DNA of 64,000 nt from Flammeovirgaceae bacterium UBA6059 (GCA_002435755.1 DIYH01000017.1:223150-287149); one strand, 5' to 3'. Positions 20,601 through 27,792 are shown, numbered from the stretch's first letter. Numbers and translations: made by a program. Notes: generated from the letters alone by a model not told the origin.

Positions 20601-23600
20601 CGAAATGGTGGTTTGGTGTATAATGGTTATGGTCATAAACCTGGTGTTTATTTCGTTGCTGGAGAGTATAGTACTTCATTTGCGAAGTATAATACCAAAC
20701 CGTATACTGACTGGATGTACCTTGGTAGTCAGGCAGATACTGTAAGAGCTGGAGAAGTGGCAGATCTCAGCGTATCTCTTATATCGTCTGGTCTTTATGG
20801 AGGTCTGTACGAAGGGGACATAATGCTTGCTACTAATGATCCTGCAAGTCCTTCTGTCAGGATACCTGTCGGTCTTGATGTCACGGGTACTCCGGACGTG
20901 TGGGTTTCTAGAGATAAGATTGAATTTGGCAACTTGTTTCTACATGGTTCACGTAGTGATACTGTCGTTTTACGAAATGAAGGAACTGATCACCTTACCA
21001 TATCGAGTATTACCGTGGACGGTGAAGACTTTAATGTAAGTGATACATCTTTTGTACTAGCCCCTGAAGACTCAATATTAGTCGCGGTTACGTATAAGCC
21101 TACCACCGTAGAAAACGATATTGGTGTGATGACTGTTAGCAATGATGACCCTGATGAAAATGAAGTCAAGATCACACTTTCTGGCTCAGCACTTGAACCG
21201 CCAAGGATTGCTTTAAATCCCGATTCATTGAGTCAATTTCTTTTCTTAGGTCAAAGTGCTAAGCAAATACTGACTATTGACAACATCAACGGTGGTAGTG
21301 ATCTTATCATCGAGGCTAAGGTGAGTTCTAAATCCGCCCTTGAAGAAGTAAATCAGGAAGGCTCAGATATGATGGATACATCATATGTCTCCGAATCATC
21401 GCATACAATTTCAAATGAACTGGAAGTTGATGTACTTGTCATTCAGAATACCAGTGCCTGGGGGCTGGATATGACCTCATTCCTTGCTTCCAATTTTGGA
21501 GTAACAGCAACACGCATTCGCTCGTATGAGCTGTCTACAACAGACTTATCAAGTTATGATCTCCTTATTACCGTTGGTGATGAGTGGAATAGCTATTATA
21601 CAGATTTGAATCAAAATTTGAGCAAACTAGAGTCTTTTGTGACCAACGGTGGAGTAATCCAATATCAGCTGGCAGCTGGAGGGGCCAATGTAAACCTTGT
21701 TGGAGGAGCTAGAATGGTTTACGGTCGAGTAGAGACTTACAATAGGGCGGTATTACCTGAACATCCGATAGTACAAGATCTTTCATTACCTCTAGGCGGA
21801 AGTACAGCTAACCTTTGTTATTTGAGTGATCTACCGACTGATGCGCTGATTATAGCTGAGACGTTTAACTCCGGTCATCCTACACTCGTAGAATACGGTC
21901 ATGGTGCTGGTTGGATAGTTGCCAGTGGCATGCCGACGGAGTATTTCTATCACAGACATTACAAGTCTAAAGAGCTTCTGCCGAAAATGACATCATATTG
22001 TCTGGAACAAAGTAGGAACAACTGGATAAGGATCAATTCAGATTTAGTGGATACTATTCAGGCAGGATCATCGGGTTTTATGGAGTTGGCCTTTGATGCT
22101 TCTCGAGTTGTGAGTGGTACTTATAAAGCGTCAATTGATATTACGACTAATGATCCCCTCGTAAAGAAAGTATCTATTCCAGTACATTTAGAGGTGGAGG
22201 ACTATCCCAAGTTAGAGTTGTCTCAGGATGAATTAGACTTTGGTACTATTACGTTAGGGCAATCTGAATCTAATGATTTCTCAATACATAATAATGGCTT
22301 AGGTAAACTTGTTGTAAGTCAGCTAACCATTAATCACCCTGACTTCAGCGTACTTGAAGAGAGCATGTTGATCGACCCAGGCGGAGAACACAAGGTCTCA
22401 GTTACCTATAAACCCACATCAGCAGGTGAAGTCCACGCTCGATTGAGTATTCATAGTAATGATACACTGACTCCAGTCAGGCACGTTGACCTACTCGCTG
22501 AGTCTATGAGAGGGGCCGACATGCATATCAGCCCGGACAGTGTGTGGTCTATTCTAGCGCCCGATAGTAATCTTCAAAAGAGCATAACAATAGATAACAG
22601 TAGTGGAGATGCCGACTTAATAATCGAGGCTACTTTACAACCTGTTGCCGCCAATGATCTGATGCACTTAAACTCAACGGCTCCTACAGACATATCTGGC
22701 TGGGTTAGGGTTACTCCTTTGAAAGACACGGTAAAAGCTGGATTAACCGGGCAGCTGAATGTGATATTCGATTCGCATGGTGTCAATAATGGATTGAATA
22801 AGGCATATCTACAGTTGAGTAGCAATAGCGTAAGCAATCCTTCACAGACTGTACCTATTACGATGTACGTATCAAATCAACCTAAGCTCAGACTCTTCGA
22901 TACCGCAATTGATTTTGGACAACACTTCGTAGGTGCTAATGTCGAGAGATTATTTGATATACAAAACATCGGCGCTCAGCAGTTAGAAGTCACTTTAGAG
23001 TTGGAACATCCGACACTTTCGATCAATCAAAATCAGTTCGTTCTAGAGTCGGGAGAGATTACAACAGTGGAGTTGATCTACAATCCAATTGAAAAGGGAA
23101 CTACGGCTATCGAATTAGCTGTCCAAACCAATGACCCTGATCAACCTGAGGTGCTGGTGCCTGTCTTCGCGGAGGCTATCGACCCTCCTAAGATGAACGT
23201 ATCCATTTCTGGCATAATCGAATCATTGATCCGAGGTAATCGTACTTCTGTTGATTTTTCAATAGATAATATTGACGGCAAAGCCGAACTGGAATGGCAG
23301 GCCACCGGACTTCCTTCATGGCTAGGACTTAATGCTACAAGCGGTACTGTTTTACCTGGACATAGTGTTGACATGACAGCCACTATAAGCTCAGGGAGCC
23401 TACTGCAAGGAAGCTATACAGGTAGTCTAGTTATCACTAGTAACGATCCGGTCAGTGCTAAGCACATAATTAATATGACTGTGAATATTACTGACAATCA
23501 GATCTTTACTTTACGTGAAGAAGAGATTGTTGTGGCATCCTCCTCAGGTGACTTATCCATATCTGTCTCTAATAATGATTACCCGCTTAATGTATCGAGT

Positions 23601-25271
23601 AACAGGGCTTGGCTGCAAGTAGGAGAAGTAACAAATCGTAGTATCGATCTGGCACATGAGGCCAACCCCTCTTTCGACGAACGAGAAGCACATTTGACTA
23701 TTAGGGGACTCAACAATACTGAGCATATCACGGTCATACAGGGGGGGGTTGACCCGTACCTTTCGCTTAGCAAGGTGTACCAAGGAGTAGGTGATCTAGC
23801 AGGAAACACCAGTTTTGTAGTTAATACAAACATCAGTGGACTGTCAGTCAATAATGCACAAGATTGGTTGTCAGTGACCCTGGACGCGGATGGTGTCACA
23901 TTAAACTATACAACCAATTTAAGCCTCATAGACAGGTCCGATACCATTACTTTTTCTGGAAGAGGACTTAGCAAAAGTTTTGTGATTGTACAAAATGGAG
24001 CATTAGCTAAGATTGAGCTTGAAACGGATACAGTTTTTATGGCATATGAGGCCTCCAGTTCGATATTCCATGTTAGCGCCAATTTTGATGAAATAATAGC
24101 ATCTTCCGAAACAGAATGGTTGGATGTAGTGATGAATGATGGAGCGGTAACCACAACCGCTCTCGGTAATCCTCATGCTGAGCTTAGATATGGCAAAGTG
24201 CTCGTTCATGGTCATGGGGTAAGCGAGGAGGTAGTCATCGCCCAATCGGGTCGTGCCGCCTATATTGACTTATCAGAATATGATTTGCACGTTGACTGGC
24301 AGAGTGGTGTCAGTAGTGTGTGGTTTGCTACCAATGTCAAAGACTACAATATCTTCACTGATGATCCTTGGGTGCGAGCTACCGCAAATGAAGACTCATT
24401 ATTCATCAGTTACGATCCCAATCCAGGTGATTCTTTGAGGTCTACGACCGTCAGTATTAATGCTGCCCAATTAAAAGAAACCATCAGTATAACTCAAGAC
24501 TATCGAAGATACCTTGATGTTGAGGACCAACTCCTTGTTAGTAGTGAAGGAGGCATAGAGGTCGTCGGCCTGAGCACTAACTTAAGTGACCTGACTCTCG
24601 TAGAGCAAGTAGACTTTCTTAATGCTACTATACTAGATGACGTGCTGGAGATAGAGGTCGCTCCTAACCTTTCTATCTATGAGAGAGAAGGGTGGCTAGT
24701 ACTCGGAGCTGATGGTTTGATGGATTCAATAGCCGTAATGCAATCTGGGGCTAATGCGTATATCGAATTATCGGCTGACTCGATGTTAATTGATGCTATA
24801 GGAGGTACGTTTAGCCTTAGTATCATGACGAATGAAGATGCACTAGAGCTTGTGATCAGTAGCGGGTGGCTGCTAGCTGCCATAGAAGGTAGCCAGTTGG
24901 TGGTCAATTATGAAGACAACCCCGAAGAGCAACCAAGACTGGCTGAAATTGATGTGTCAGGTGCATCTAGTGCTGACAAGCTCATTATCGCTCAAGCCCC
25001 GCGTGGTGCTGTATTAGGTCTGCAAGAGCCTTCAATCATGAAACTAGTGTTTTATCCCAATCCAACTCCTGGGATCATTACTATACCTGAGTCAGACTTC
25101 AAGAGTATAGAAGTCGTTGATATGTCTGGTAGACGGGTTCCATACACTAGCTCGGTAGTCTCGGAAGGTATGAGTGTTGATCTACTACAGAATGCCAACG
25201 GACTTTATCATATTTATTTGACTCGGCCAGATGGAACACTTTTACTGGGTCGTATAATCTTGAAAAGGTGA
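11691..25271 (+). CDS. giant S8 (subtilisin-like) serine peptidase with ASH, Kelch-like and BACON-like repeats and T9SS sorting tail
   Basis: This secreted protein has 4526 residues. A signal peptide at ~1-32 and a propeptide-like region precede an S8 peptidase domain at ~165-500. The catalytic residues are Asp212 (AIIDGG), His267 (HGVHVGGT, where most subtilases have HGTHVAGT) and Ser441 (SGTSMACPHVSG), with oxyanion Asn331 (QNSWG). Next come an FN3 domain (~510-613), a LamG-like segment (~917-1100), a propeller-like repeat region (~1357-1567), and at least eight ASH-type beta-sandwiches marked by 'DFG..F.G' and 'SNDP'. A ~938-residue block (Kelch-like propeller, ASH, Rossmann-like segment, ASH) is present twice in tandem. 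BACON-like repeats (~3937-4434) and a type-A T9SS sorting tail (FYPNPTPG to the end) finish it. It is likely secreted across the outer membrane and surface-attached or released. Confidence 0.92.
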   Translation: MSQHFGNISRSNLLIFSFLIVLSSTVQAIFAQSLTTDNIIKVKFADDFIVRFESAVPTLSSEGIAQYGIEELDSLNTVFGVSTLKRVFPYSEKFNKRHRDHGLHRWYEVRLNTSVFSPMQCASSFENCSFISHAETVLEKDFNDGWSEDFDNHISNTVSPGLLEVTDDPLFDQQWHYNNTGQTGGTPGADIDLQSAWDIQMGRPEVLVAIIDGGLDVDHEDLISNVWINEAEKEGVPGVDDDGNGYIDDINGYGFGDRRGQISPHYHGVHVGGTISAMNNNGIGVSGIAGGSSDQPGVQMMSCAVFGTSGNSGFDQAFVYAADNGAVIAQNSWGYTFPGVYEQSVLDAIDYFIENAGYDENGDPFGPMQGGIVIFAAGNANSSAAYYPGYYEPVLSVASTDYRDIRSTFSNYGSWVDIAAPGTDVLSTYPNNSYNLLSGTSMACPHVSGVAGLIVSQYGQLGFTPDEVRTRLIGTVDNIDDLNPNYVGLLGTGRLNAYNAVLSDTGEPPNPINDLSTELIGPLSVTLEWTATGANGDKGRASIYDIRYAEFEITEDNFETASIYDHNVNPAIPGQTETLEITGLSSGTAYYFAIKARNFFGNQSSISNVVEAKTKDAPNIGLSKDSLLAILDIGADTTMSFIISNSGQEVLTFDFFEPLASVVTSIIPSEGSVDPGQQVEVDIAIATEGLLPDNHWYTVRLENNDPKLPQINISLLVHVNGEPRVQINPEVVDFDTAFVGFSTSGLLSIANVGNDSLHVFEATTGLGFGVENHLADFPMSILPGETKDLRLTFSPNTAGSTVGVLQVRSNDPNSETLSVDLQGFGILPPEITIQPDTIIKTLFTGEMVSDIFNISNVNGNVNGGSPLNWNLSILGDNRSVSVSRDRSDDVVRLNLDESESPTIGNDAYSRNIGFTDLFELPYLDDFEDGNIDDWKFDGSRGLREVTNITSAKGEYSFYYKNEEFGHLHGISQTFEAEGQPENVSFYVRSGSVLKHDSYFVLASGLSDAIFFYARADGRFYVNADVGGDRTFEYTADQWYRVSFLDIDWDDKDFDYYVDDVLIKADVPFRHGTSIEQINKLYLYSFDLSEAWWDEINVGDANVSWLTADIEGGVILPGSSQQVNLVFDATGLDGGLYPAVLELNSNDPGREMLSVGVGMTVTGSPDIDIIPNDAVSFGNQFINIAVQDTLTIQNRGTDRLIISSVDVNNSDFTISLEDWEVLPRKETELYIDFTPSEIAEDLGVLTVSSNDPDQENVLITLSGNGIGLPVMGISPDSLGESLLTGQTKSASLTIDNSNGLSLLDWDLQLKSKVQPRTINGTLIESVNQADYDVLLIETLPLSSNDVIMDSSLEDPPVINSTGGRLFVLDYFDQLIKEIHPANGVVINSFTPPVSISGGPDGFSFDGEFLYFINAWASNNIYKLNASNGEVIASIHLSGYALDGLASSRESLFAMDYSQNKIFEIDFESSQIVDVINVNQFLVGGLTYGGARKSLFASNSGQVIYEIDVDSKEIVNSFVPGGSIYGLGYSSSLDVLFVSDVSQRAIRAVNPNNGATLYTLPIGYFSGLASDESAFVSWLTASVKEGQVEPGALATVDIGFNASGLNGGLYEANIRISSNDPVNSTRDIPVGMEVIGAPEIVVSKSAIDFGALFIGLDSVDFITVHNNGTDSLKVSDITVSNADYSLSTTSFTIAPKDSMKVSVSYVPSAAEDDSSTMTLFTNDPDDPEVAISLIGIGLLPPDISLSPDTLGAELAIDETVQQMIQISNSGGSDLNWSGSIVYHYDVPVESISTIQEIDIANSGQNRGDSTEAIMPFTVGEFIDLPDSPVPLTCLAIDERGENIYGQQYNGTDYYVFNIPSRQWSSLTSSPIHSRGAGSATYLGDKIYSVYESVYHMAVYDVSLDTWETVNLNFRSGVVANDGVYLYLVDGYRLKRYSLTDGEFTDLAQAPFFIRRGSLSYYDGNLYSHYGYSYTNFAKYEIGSDQWQTLPRIPRGAVMGSTVDPIAGKYYAYGRSGERYLYEYDISNATWSTYQIPYFDVRDGGLVYSGRSGLEGVYFIAGTSATGFARMETKQHFNWLQLSQVDGTISPDDISDLSVSFDAIDLIGGLYRASLKINSNDPLHPALNVPIGLQVTGVPSIMTSESELNYGEYFVGSTVVDSIHIRNIGTGVLEVADITIPNADYHVSSSTFEVAPFESEVLYVVYKPTGIENDSSALTIHTNDQDHPEVLIHLRARGIAAPSMTVNPDTIGQALLTNETIIKTLTIDNKNGGNDLIIESQVQYRSASVSNTSYRSITVLLDSLVETRNDDQNVLDTTILVIQDRYAGNLDIASYVTAQFGVVPTKIQSSQLGSINLSMYDLIITAGFQATHYYDNLNQSLQKLEDYVYDGGTIQYLVATSGSNVLLPGGGIMTYGDWQRYNSVMVADHPITQGLPETLSRYQINRGYFSQLPVGTTTILQTTHSENPTLIEYAYGFGKVIATSVIVEYLHNSTNNAAELLNNMTAYTISESVVDWLKITSNSVDTIPAGTSTEMEILFDASQLIGGIYEASIDVFSNDPLHNLLSVPVGLEVTGAADIEFSEELLNYGDVFIGNGHTDSLEIRNIGSEDLEITSITIDNPDFNVDISSTVLSPQSAAVASISYYPTRGEIDVGNMKLLTNDPDAQEVYVSLRGRGLDPPNASISPDSIGLALSVGDSVVRSLTIDNRNGGSDLIWSSSVWFNGSSPVQPVSAVADQEEYPSHSMTDLTVPMAVEEFELLKNGPDRLTCVAIDIQAGKIYAQQTNGSRYYEYDIVRNEWRLLTNSPINQGRIGGAVYLDGKIYSVYVSSSEMAIYDISMDTWQLVQLNASTGSITTDGQDIYILTGTRLIRYTVANAEMTNLMSAPFHGYRGGLSYFNGHLYGHQGDYSTVFARYSVELDQWEMLSSLPSRVVMGSAIDDEMGKYYTYGSQYLYEYDILEDSWSSHYIPYFSVRNGGLVYNGYGHKPGVYFVAGEYSTSFAKYNTKPYTDWMYLGSQADTVRAGEVADLSVSLISSGLYGGLYEGDIMLATNDPASPSVRIPVGLDVTGTPDVWVSRDKIEFGNLFLHGSRSDTVVLRNEGTDHLTISSITVDGEDFNVSDTSFVLAPEDSILVAVTYKPTTVENDIGVMTVSNDDPDENEVKITLSGSALEPPRIALNPDSLSQFLFLGQSAKQILTIDNINGGSDLIIEAKVSSKSALEEVNQEGSDMMDTSYVSESSHTISNELEVDVLVIQNTSAWGLDMTSFLASNFGVTATRIRSYELSTTDLSSYDLLITVGDEWNSYYTDLNQNLSKLESFVTNGGVIQYQLAAGGANVNLVGGARMVYGRVETYNRAVLPEHPIVQDLSLPLGGSTANLCYLSDLPTDALIIAETFNSGHPTLVEYGHGAGWIVASGMPTEYFYHRHYKSKELLPKMTSYCLEQSRNNWIRINSDLVDTIQAGSSGFMELAFDASRVVSGTYKASIDITTNDPLVKKVSIPVHLEVEDYPKLELSQDELDFGTITLGQSESNDFSIHNNGLGKLVVSQLTINHPDFSVLEESMLIDPGGEHKVSVTYKPTSAGEVHARLSIHSNDTLTPVRHVDLLAESMRGADMHISPDSVWSILAPDSNLQKSITIDNSSGDADLIIEATLQPVAANDLMHLNSTAPTDISGWVRVTPLKDTVKAGLTGQLNVIFDSHGVNNGLNKAYLQLSSNSVSNPSQTVPITMYVSNQPKLRLFDTAIDFGQHFVGANVERLFDIQNIGAQQLEVTLELEHPTLSINQNQFVLESGEITTVELIYNPIEKGTTAIELAVQTNDPDQPEVLVPVFAEAIDPPKMNVSISGIIESLIRGNRTSVDFSIDNIDGKAELEWQATGLPSWLGLNATSGTVLPGHSVDMTATISSGSLLQGSYTGSLVITSNDPVSAKHIINMTVNITDNQIFTLREEEIVVASSSGDLSISVSNNDYPLNVSSNRAWLQVGEVTNRSIDLAHEANPSFDEREAHLTIRGLNNTEHITVIQGGVDPYLSLSKVYQGVGDLAGNTSFVVNTNISGLSVNNAQDWLSVTLDADGVTLNYTTNLSLIDRSDTITFSGRGLSKSFVIVQNGALAKIELETDTVFMAYEASSSIFHVSANFDEIIASSETEWLDVVMNDGAVTTTALGNPHAELRYGKVLVHGHGVSEEVVIAQSGRAAYIDLSEYDLHVDWQSGVSSVWFATNVKDYNIFTDDPWVRATANEDSLFISYDPNPGDSLRSTTVSINAAQLKETISITQDYRRYLDVEDQLLVSSEGGIEVVGLSTNLSDLTLVEQVDFLNATILDDVLEIEVAPNLSIYEREGWLVLGADGLMDSIAVMQSGANAYIELSADSMLIDAIGGTFSLSIMTNEDALELVISSGWLLAAIEGSQLVVNYEDNPEEQPRLAEIDVSGASSADKLIIAQAPRGAVLGLQEPSIMKLVFYPNPTPGIITIPESDFKSIEVVDMSGRRVPYTSSVVSEGMSVDLLQNANGLYHIYLTRPDGTLLLGRIILKR
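16567..16576 (-). repeat. dispersed 10-mer CCTACCGGAA, copy 4
   Basis: This copy is antisense to the giant protease gene: on the plus strand TTCCGGTAGG encodes part of Ile-Pro-Val-Gly. It is flanked by A and T in the motif orientation. Confidence 0.75.
16920..19733 (+). repeat. internal tandem repeat of the giant protein, unit 1 (~938 residues)
   Basis: This is the first of two tandem coding units. The order inside is: a Pro-Asp linker ('SPDTLG'), a Kelch-like propeller (about 17130-17925), an ASH domain, a second linker ('NPDTIG'), a Rossmann-like segment starting ILVIQ (about 18630-19200), and another ASH domain. The same order recurs in the unit starting at 19734, 2814 bases later. Divergence is high at the DNA level but the proteins align well by eye. 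Confidence 0.75.
18303..18312 (+). repeat. dispersed 10-mer CCTACCGGAA, copy 5
   Basis: This exact copy in the giant gene is read as Pro-Thr-Gly in an ASH domain (KPTGIEN). It is preceded by A and followed by T. Confidence 0.75.
19734..22529 (+). repeat. internal tandem repeat of the giant protein, unit 2 (~932 residues)
   Basis: This is the second copy of the duplicated block. The Kelch-like segment (about 19930-20720) aligns with that of unit 1, for example YLDGKIYSVY against YLGDKIYSVY and GGLVYNGY against GGLVYSGR. The Rossmann-like segment (about 21420-22000) begins VLVIQNTS against ILVIQDRY. The unit ends at the linker 'SPDSVW'. Confidence 0.75.
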
Positions 25272-25343
25272 TTATTATGCTGGTCACTCCAATGTGCGTG
25301 ATGACCATACCTTTGTGCTGGCAGCTATTGCCTCCCGCCTAAG

Positions 25344-25409
25344 TAGACCAATGCCGGTGCTCGATAGAGCCACAGTTGTATTCATCACCAAGTTTCGACT
25401 TGATATGAC
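25344..25409 (+). repeat. decayed duplicate of the helicase 3' end
   Basis: These 66 bases align with 25531-25594 inside the 3' end of the helicase gene, in the same orientation, at roughly 80% identity with a 2-base gap. A shared run is TTCATCACCAAG followed, after one mismatch, by TTCGACTTGAT. It lies outside any gene, between the giant protease and the helicase, and its helicase frame is not maintained. Confidence 0.7.
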
Positions 25410-25417
25410 AAGGCCCA

Positions 25418-25437
25418 GGTTTGTGTCTTCACAAACC
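25418..25437. terminator. hairpin between convergent genes
   Basis: This is a perfect 8-bp stem, GGTTTGTG-TCTT-CACAAACC. It sits between the 3' ends of the giant protease gene and the helicase gene, where a bidirectional transcript end is expected. No T-tract follows on either strand, so it is a weak terminator candidate. Confidence 0.35.
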
Positions 25438-25508
25438 CGTATTAGAGTGAGGTCCGTGAGGACACGAACTTTGGCGTTTGATCGATTGGGATCATGATCA
25501 ATAGTCGA

Positions 25509-27722
25509 TTAGGAGTTTGCGATCTTGTCATAGACCAACGCCAGCTTGATGTCGCCATAGCTGTATTCATCACCAAGCTTCGACTTGATGTCACTCATGC
25601 CTTCAGCGCCGGCGGCTTTTACCTTGAGAATGTTTTGAAGCTTTTCCTTATCGATGAGTTCGAGGGCATTGATATCTCCGCTTTCAACGTATTGGGTCAA
25701 GTGCGACAAGATGGTATTTGGCACAAAACCTCTACGCTCGGCAATTTCATCTATAGCAAGCCCTTCCTTGTATAGCTCATAGGACACTTCTGCGGTAGGT
25801 CGCTTCTTTTCGGGCACGACTTCCGCTACCTGAAAACCTGGTTTGTGGGTATACTCTTCAAGCTGCTCTCTATCAAGTGACGAGTTTTTCTCAGCGGCAG
25901 TAACTACTAATGAAAGCTTTTGAATTCGCTTGGTTTGATTCAAATAAGCAGATTCAAGTTCGTCTAACTCCTTCAAGTACTTTTTAACCCCGCTTGCCGA
26001 CTTTAATGATTCTTTGTGGGCTCTGATCTTTTCTATTTGTTTGAAAAGCTCTGTTTCAAAGTAGGTCTGAGCTTTTGCTATTCGTTCAGCTAACGCTGGA
26101 ATCGGATCTCCCTGCTGCATGATGGAATTGACTTGCTTCACAAACTTCTGACCTACTTCAAGCATTGGGTTGGTTGAAACTAGAAGGTCTTTTGTCCACT
26201 GTTGGTGTTTTTGTTTGGTTGATTTTCCCGTTGACTTATCGAATGTGGTCAGATGATCTCTGATCGTGTTGATCAATCCTGAAAAATCAAAAGTGATTTC
26301 CGAAAGATTGATAATGAAGAGTCGCCGGTAATCGCCCAGACGATTTTTCAACTCATCTTGAGCATAACCTGAAGTGAGAAATGCTTCAAGCGCATCATCT
26401 GTATCAGGTGGATTTTCCGGTAGGCGAGACGAAAGCACCAGCCCTTCGAGCGAAGTAAGTCGAGAAAGCGCCACATAGAGTTGGCCCCGGGCAAAGGTGC
26501 CAGAGAGGTCAAGAATGGCTTTGTCGAAGGTGAGACCCTGGCTCTTGTGGATGGTTACGGCCCAAGCAAGTTTCAGTGGAAACTGCTCAAAACTCCCAAG
26601 ATATACCTCCTCTACCTGATTTGTCATGGTGTTGAGGGTATATCTTTTGTTTTCCCATTTGTGCTTGGATACGCTCACTTTTATCTCATCTGCGGTAGTG
26701 ACCTCCACTTCATCAGAAGATATGCGTGTGATCGTTCCAATCTTGCCATTGTAGTACTTACCCTCCTGATCAGGATCACCCTGGGGGGCATTCTTGATGA
26801 ACATTACCTGTGCACCTTCTTTGAGGTCCAGCCTGTATGCATTTGGGTACATATGTTCAGGGAAATCATCAATGACTGTTGCTTTGAGGCTTACTTGTCG
26901 GGTCTTGAGCTCAATGAGTCGCTCATGATTGATACTATCTGCTTTGTAGTTGTGCGTGGTTAGATAGATGTATCCTTCATAGTCCTTTCTATGGATATTG
27001 GCTACATAGTGCTCATTAAGTTGCGTGACCTGGGCAGGAGTCTGTTGGTTATGACGAAAGGCATTGAGCAAGTGGACGAATGATTCATCTGTTTGTCTAT
27101 ATACTTTTTGCAGCTCGATTTGTATTGGCGGGTGTTGGGAGAGGGCCCTGGCTTCAAAGAAGTAATTGTTTTGGTAATAGTCCCTTAGCAAGGCAGTTTC
27201 TTCCTGCTTGACGACAGGTGGCAGTTGAAGCATATCACCAATGAACAGGATCTGAATACCTCCGAAAGGGCGGTTACGTTTTTTGCGCAGTACCCTCAAT
27301 GTCTGATCGATACAGTCCAGAAGGTCAGCTCTGAGCATACTGACCTCATCGATGATGAGGAGCTCGACTTGTTGGAGAAGCTTGATTTTGGTTTTATTGA
27401 ATCGAGCGTTCTTGAAAAGTGTCGATGGAGTGGTCACCGCTGCATTGACAGACTCGAAGGGACGATTTTCCGGTAGGTAAGTACCGAATGGTAGTTGCAG
27501 AAGAGAATGAAGAGTAACACCATCCGCGTTGATCGCGGCGATCCCGGTAGGGGCAGCCACTACTACGGCTTTGTGCGTATGACGTATGATGTGCTTTAGC
27601 AGAGTGGTTTTGCCTGTACCAGCTTTACCAGTGAGAAAGACATGCTGATCGGTCATGTTGATGTAGTCGACCGCTAGTTTTGCAATGTTGGAAAGCTCAA
27701 TATTTGAATTTCTCATTGTCAT
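25509..27722 (-). CDS. Pif1/RecD-like superfamily 1 helicase with C-terminal helix-turn-helix domain
   Basis: This ATP-dependent DNA helicase has about 737 residues. The N-terminal half is a Pif1/RecD2-like core: Walker A GKAGTGKTT at ~32-40, Walker B LLIIDEVSML, and late motifs around VTIHKSQGLTFD and LYVALSRLTSLEG. The C-terminal third is helical and ends with a helix-turn-helix region (TAEVSYELYKEGLAIDEIAE, then PNTILSHL), which is common in Bacteroidota members of this family. The ATG at 27722 is preferred to the upstream GTG at 27728. The gene is convergent with the giant protease, and part of its 3' end has a decayed copy downstream. It probably acts in replication or repair. Confidence 0.9.
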   Translation of the reverse strand: MTMRNSNIELSNIAKLAVDYINMTDQHVFLTGKAGTGKTTLLKHIIRHTHKAVVVAAPTGIAAINADGVTLHSLLQLPFGTYLPENRPFESVNAAVTTPSTLFKNARFNKTKIKLLQQVELLIIDEVSMLRADLLDCIDQTLRVLRKKRNRPFGGIQILFIGDMLQLPPVVKQEETALLRDYYQNNYFFEARALSQHPPIQIELQKVYRQTDESFVHLLNAFRHNQQTPAQVTQLNEHYVANIHRKDYEGYIYLTTHNYKADSINHERLIELKTRQVSLKATVIDDFPEHMYPNAYRLDLKEGAQVMFIKNAPQGDPDQEGKYYNGKIGTITRISSDEVEVTTADEIKVSVSKHKWENKRYTLNTMTNQVEEVYLGSFEQFPLKLAWAVTIHKSQGLTFDKAILDLSGTFARGQLYVALSRLTSLEGLVLSSRLPENPPDTDDALEAFLTSGYAQDELKNRLGDYRRLFIINLSEITFDFSGLINTIRDHLTTFDKSTGKSTKQKHQQWTKDLLVSTNPMLEVGQKFVKQVNSIMQQGDPIPALAERIAKAQTYFETELFKQIEKIRAHKESLKSASGVKKYLKELDELESAYLNQTKRIQKLSLVVTAAEKNSSLDREQLEEYTHKPGFQVAEVVPEKKRPTAEVSYELYKEGLAIDEIAERRGFVPNTILSHLTQYVESGDINALELIDKEKLQNILKVKAAGAEGMSDIKSKLGDEYSYGDIKLALVYDKIANS
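25531..25594 (+). repeat. source copy of the duplicated helicase 3' end
   Basis: This is the coding copy (encoding the region of SKLGDEYSYGDIKLALVYDK on the minus strand) that matches the non-coding stretch 25344-25409, 187 bases away. Confidence 0.7.
26415..26424 (-). repeat. dispersed 10-mer CCTACCGGAA, copy 6
   Basis: This copy lies in the helicase gene in the sense orientation and is read as Leu-Pro-Glu. It is preceded by G rather than the usual A and followed by A. Confidence 0.75.
27468..27477 (-). repeat. dispersed 10-mer CCTACCGGAA, copy 7
   Basis: This is the second copy in the helicase gene, sense orientation, read as Leu-Pro-Glu (YLPEN), flanked by A on both sides. Confidence 0.75.
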
Positions 27723-27792
27723 AGGCACAAGTGAAAATATCTAATAGGGGCCATATGTGGTTTGAATATTTCAAGCATCGACACTCCTTGAG

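Noticed and set aside
11691..25271. CRISPR-like or tandem DNA repeats in the giant gene
   Set aside because: The periodic signal is at the protein-domain level with strong DNA divergence; there are no short identical repeats with unique spacers.
25294..25775. Two plus-strand open frames across the helicase 3' end and the intergenic region
   Set aside because: Their similarity to each other (VFITKFRLD / VFITKLRLD) is explained by the partial duplication of the helicase 3' end, not by a gene.
26481..26963. Plus-strand open frame of 160 codons inside the helicase gene
   Set aside because: It is the antisense shadow of conserved helicase motifs; no start context or domain.
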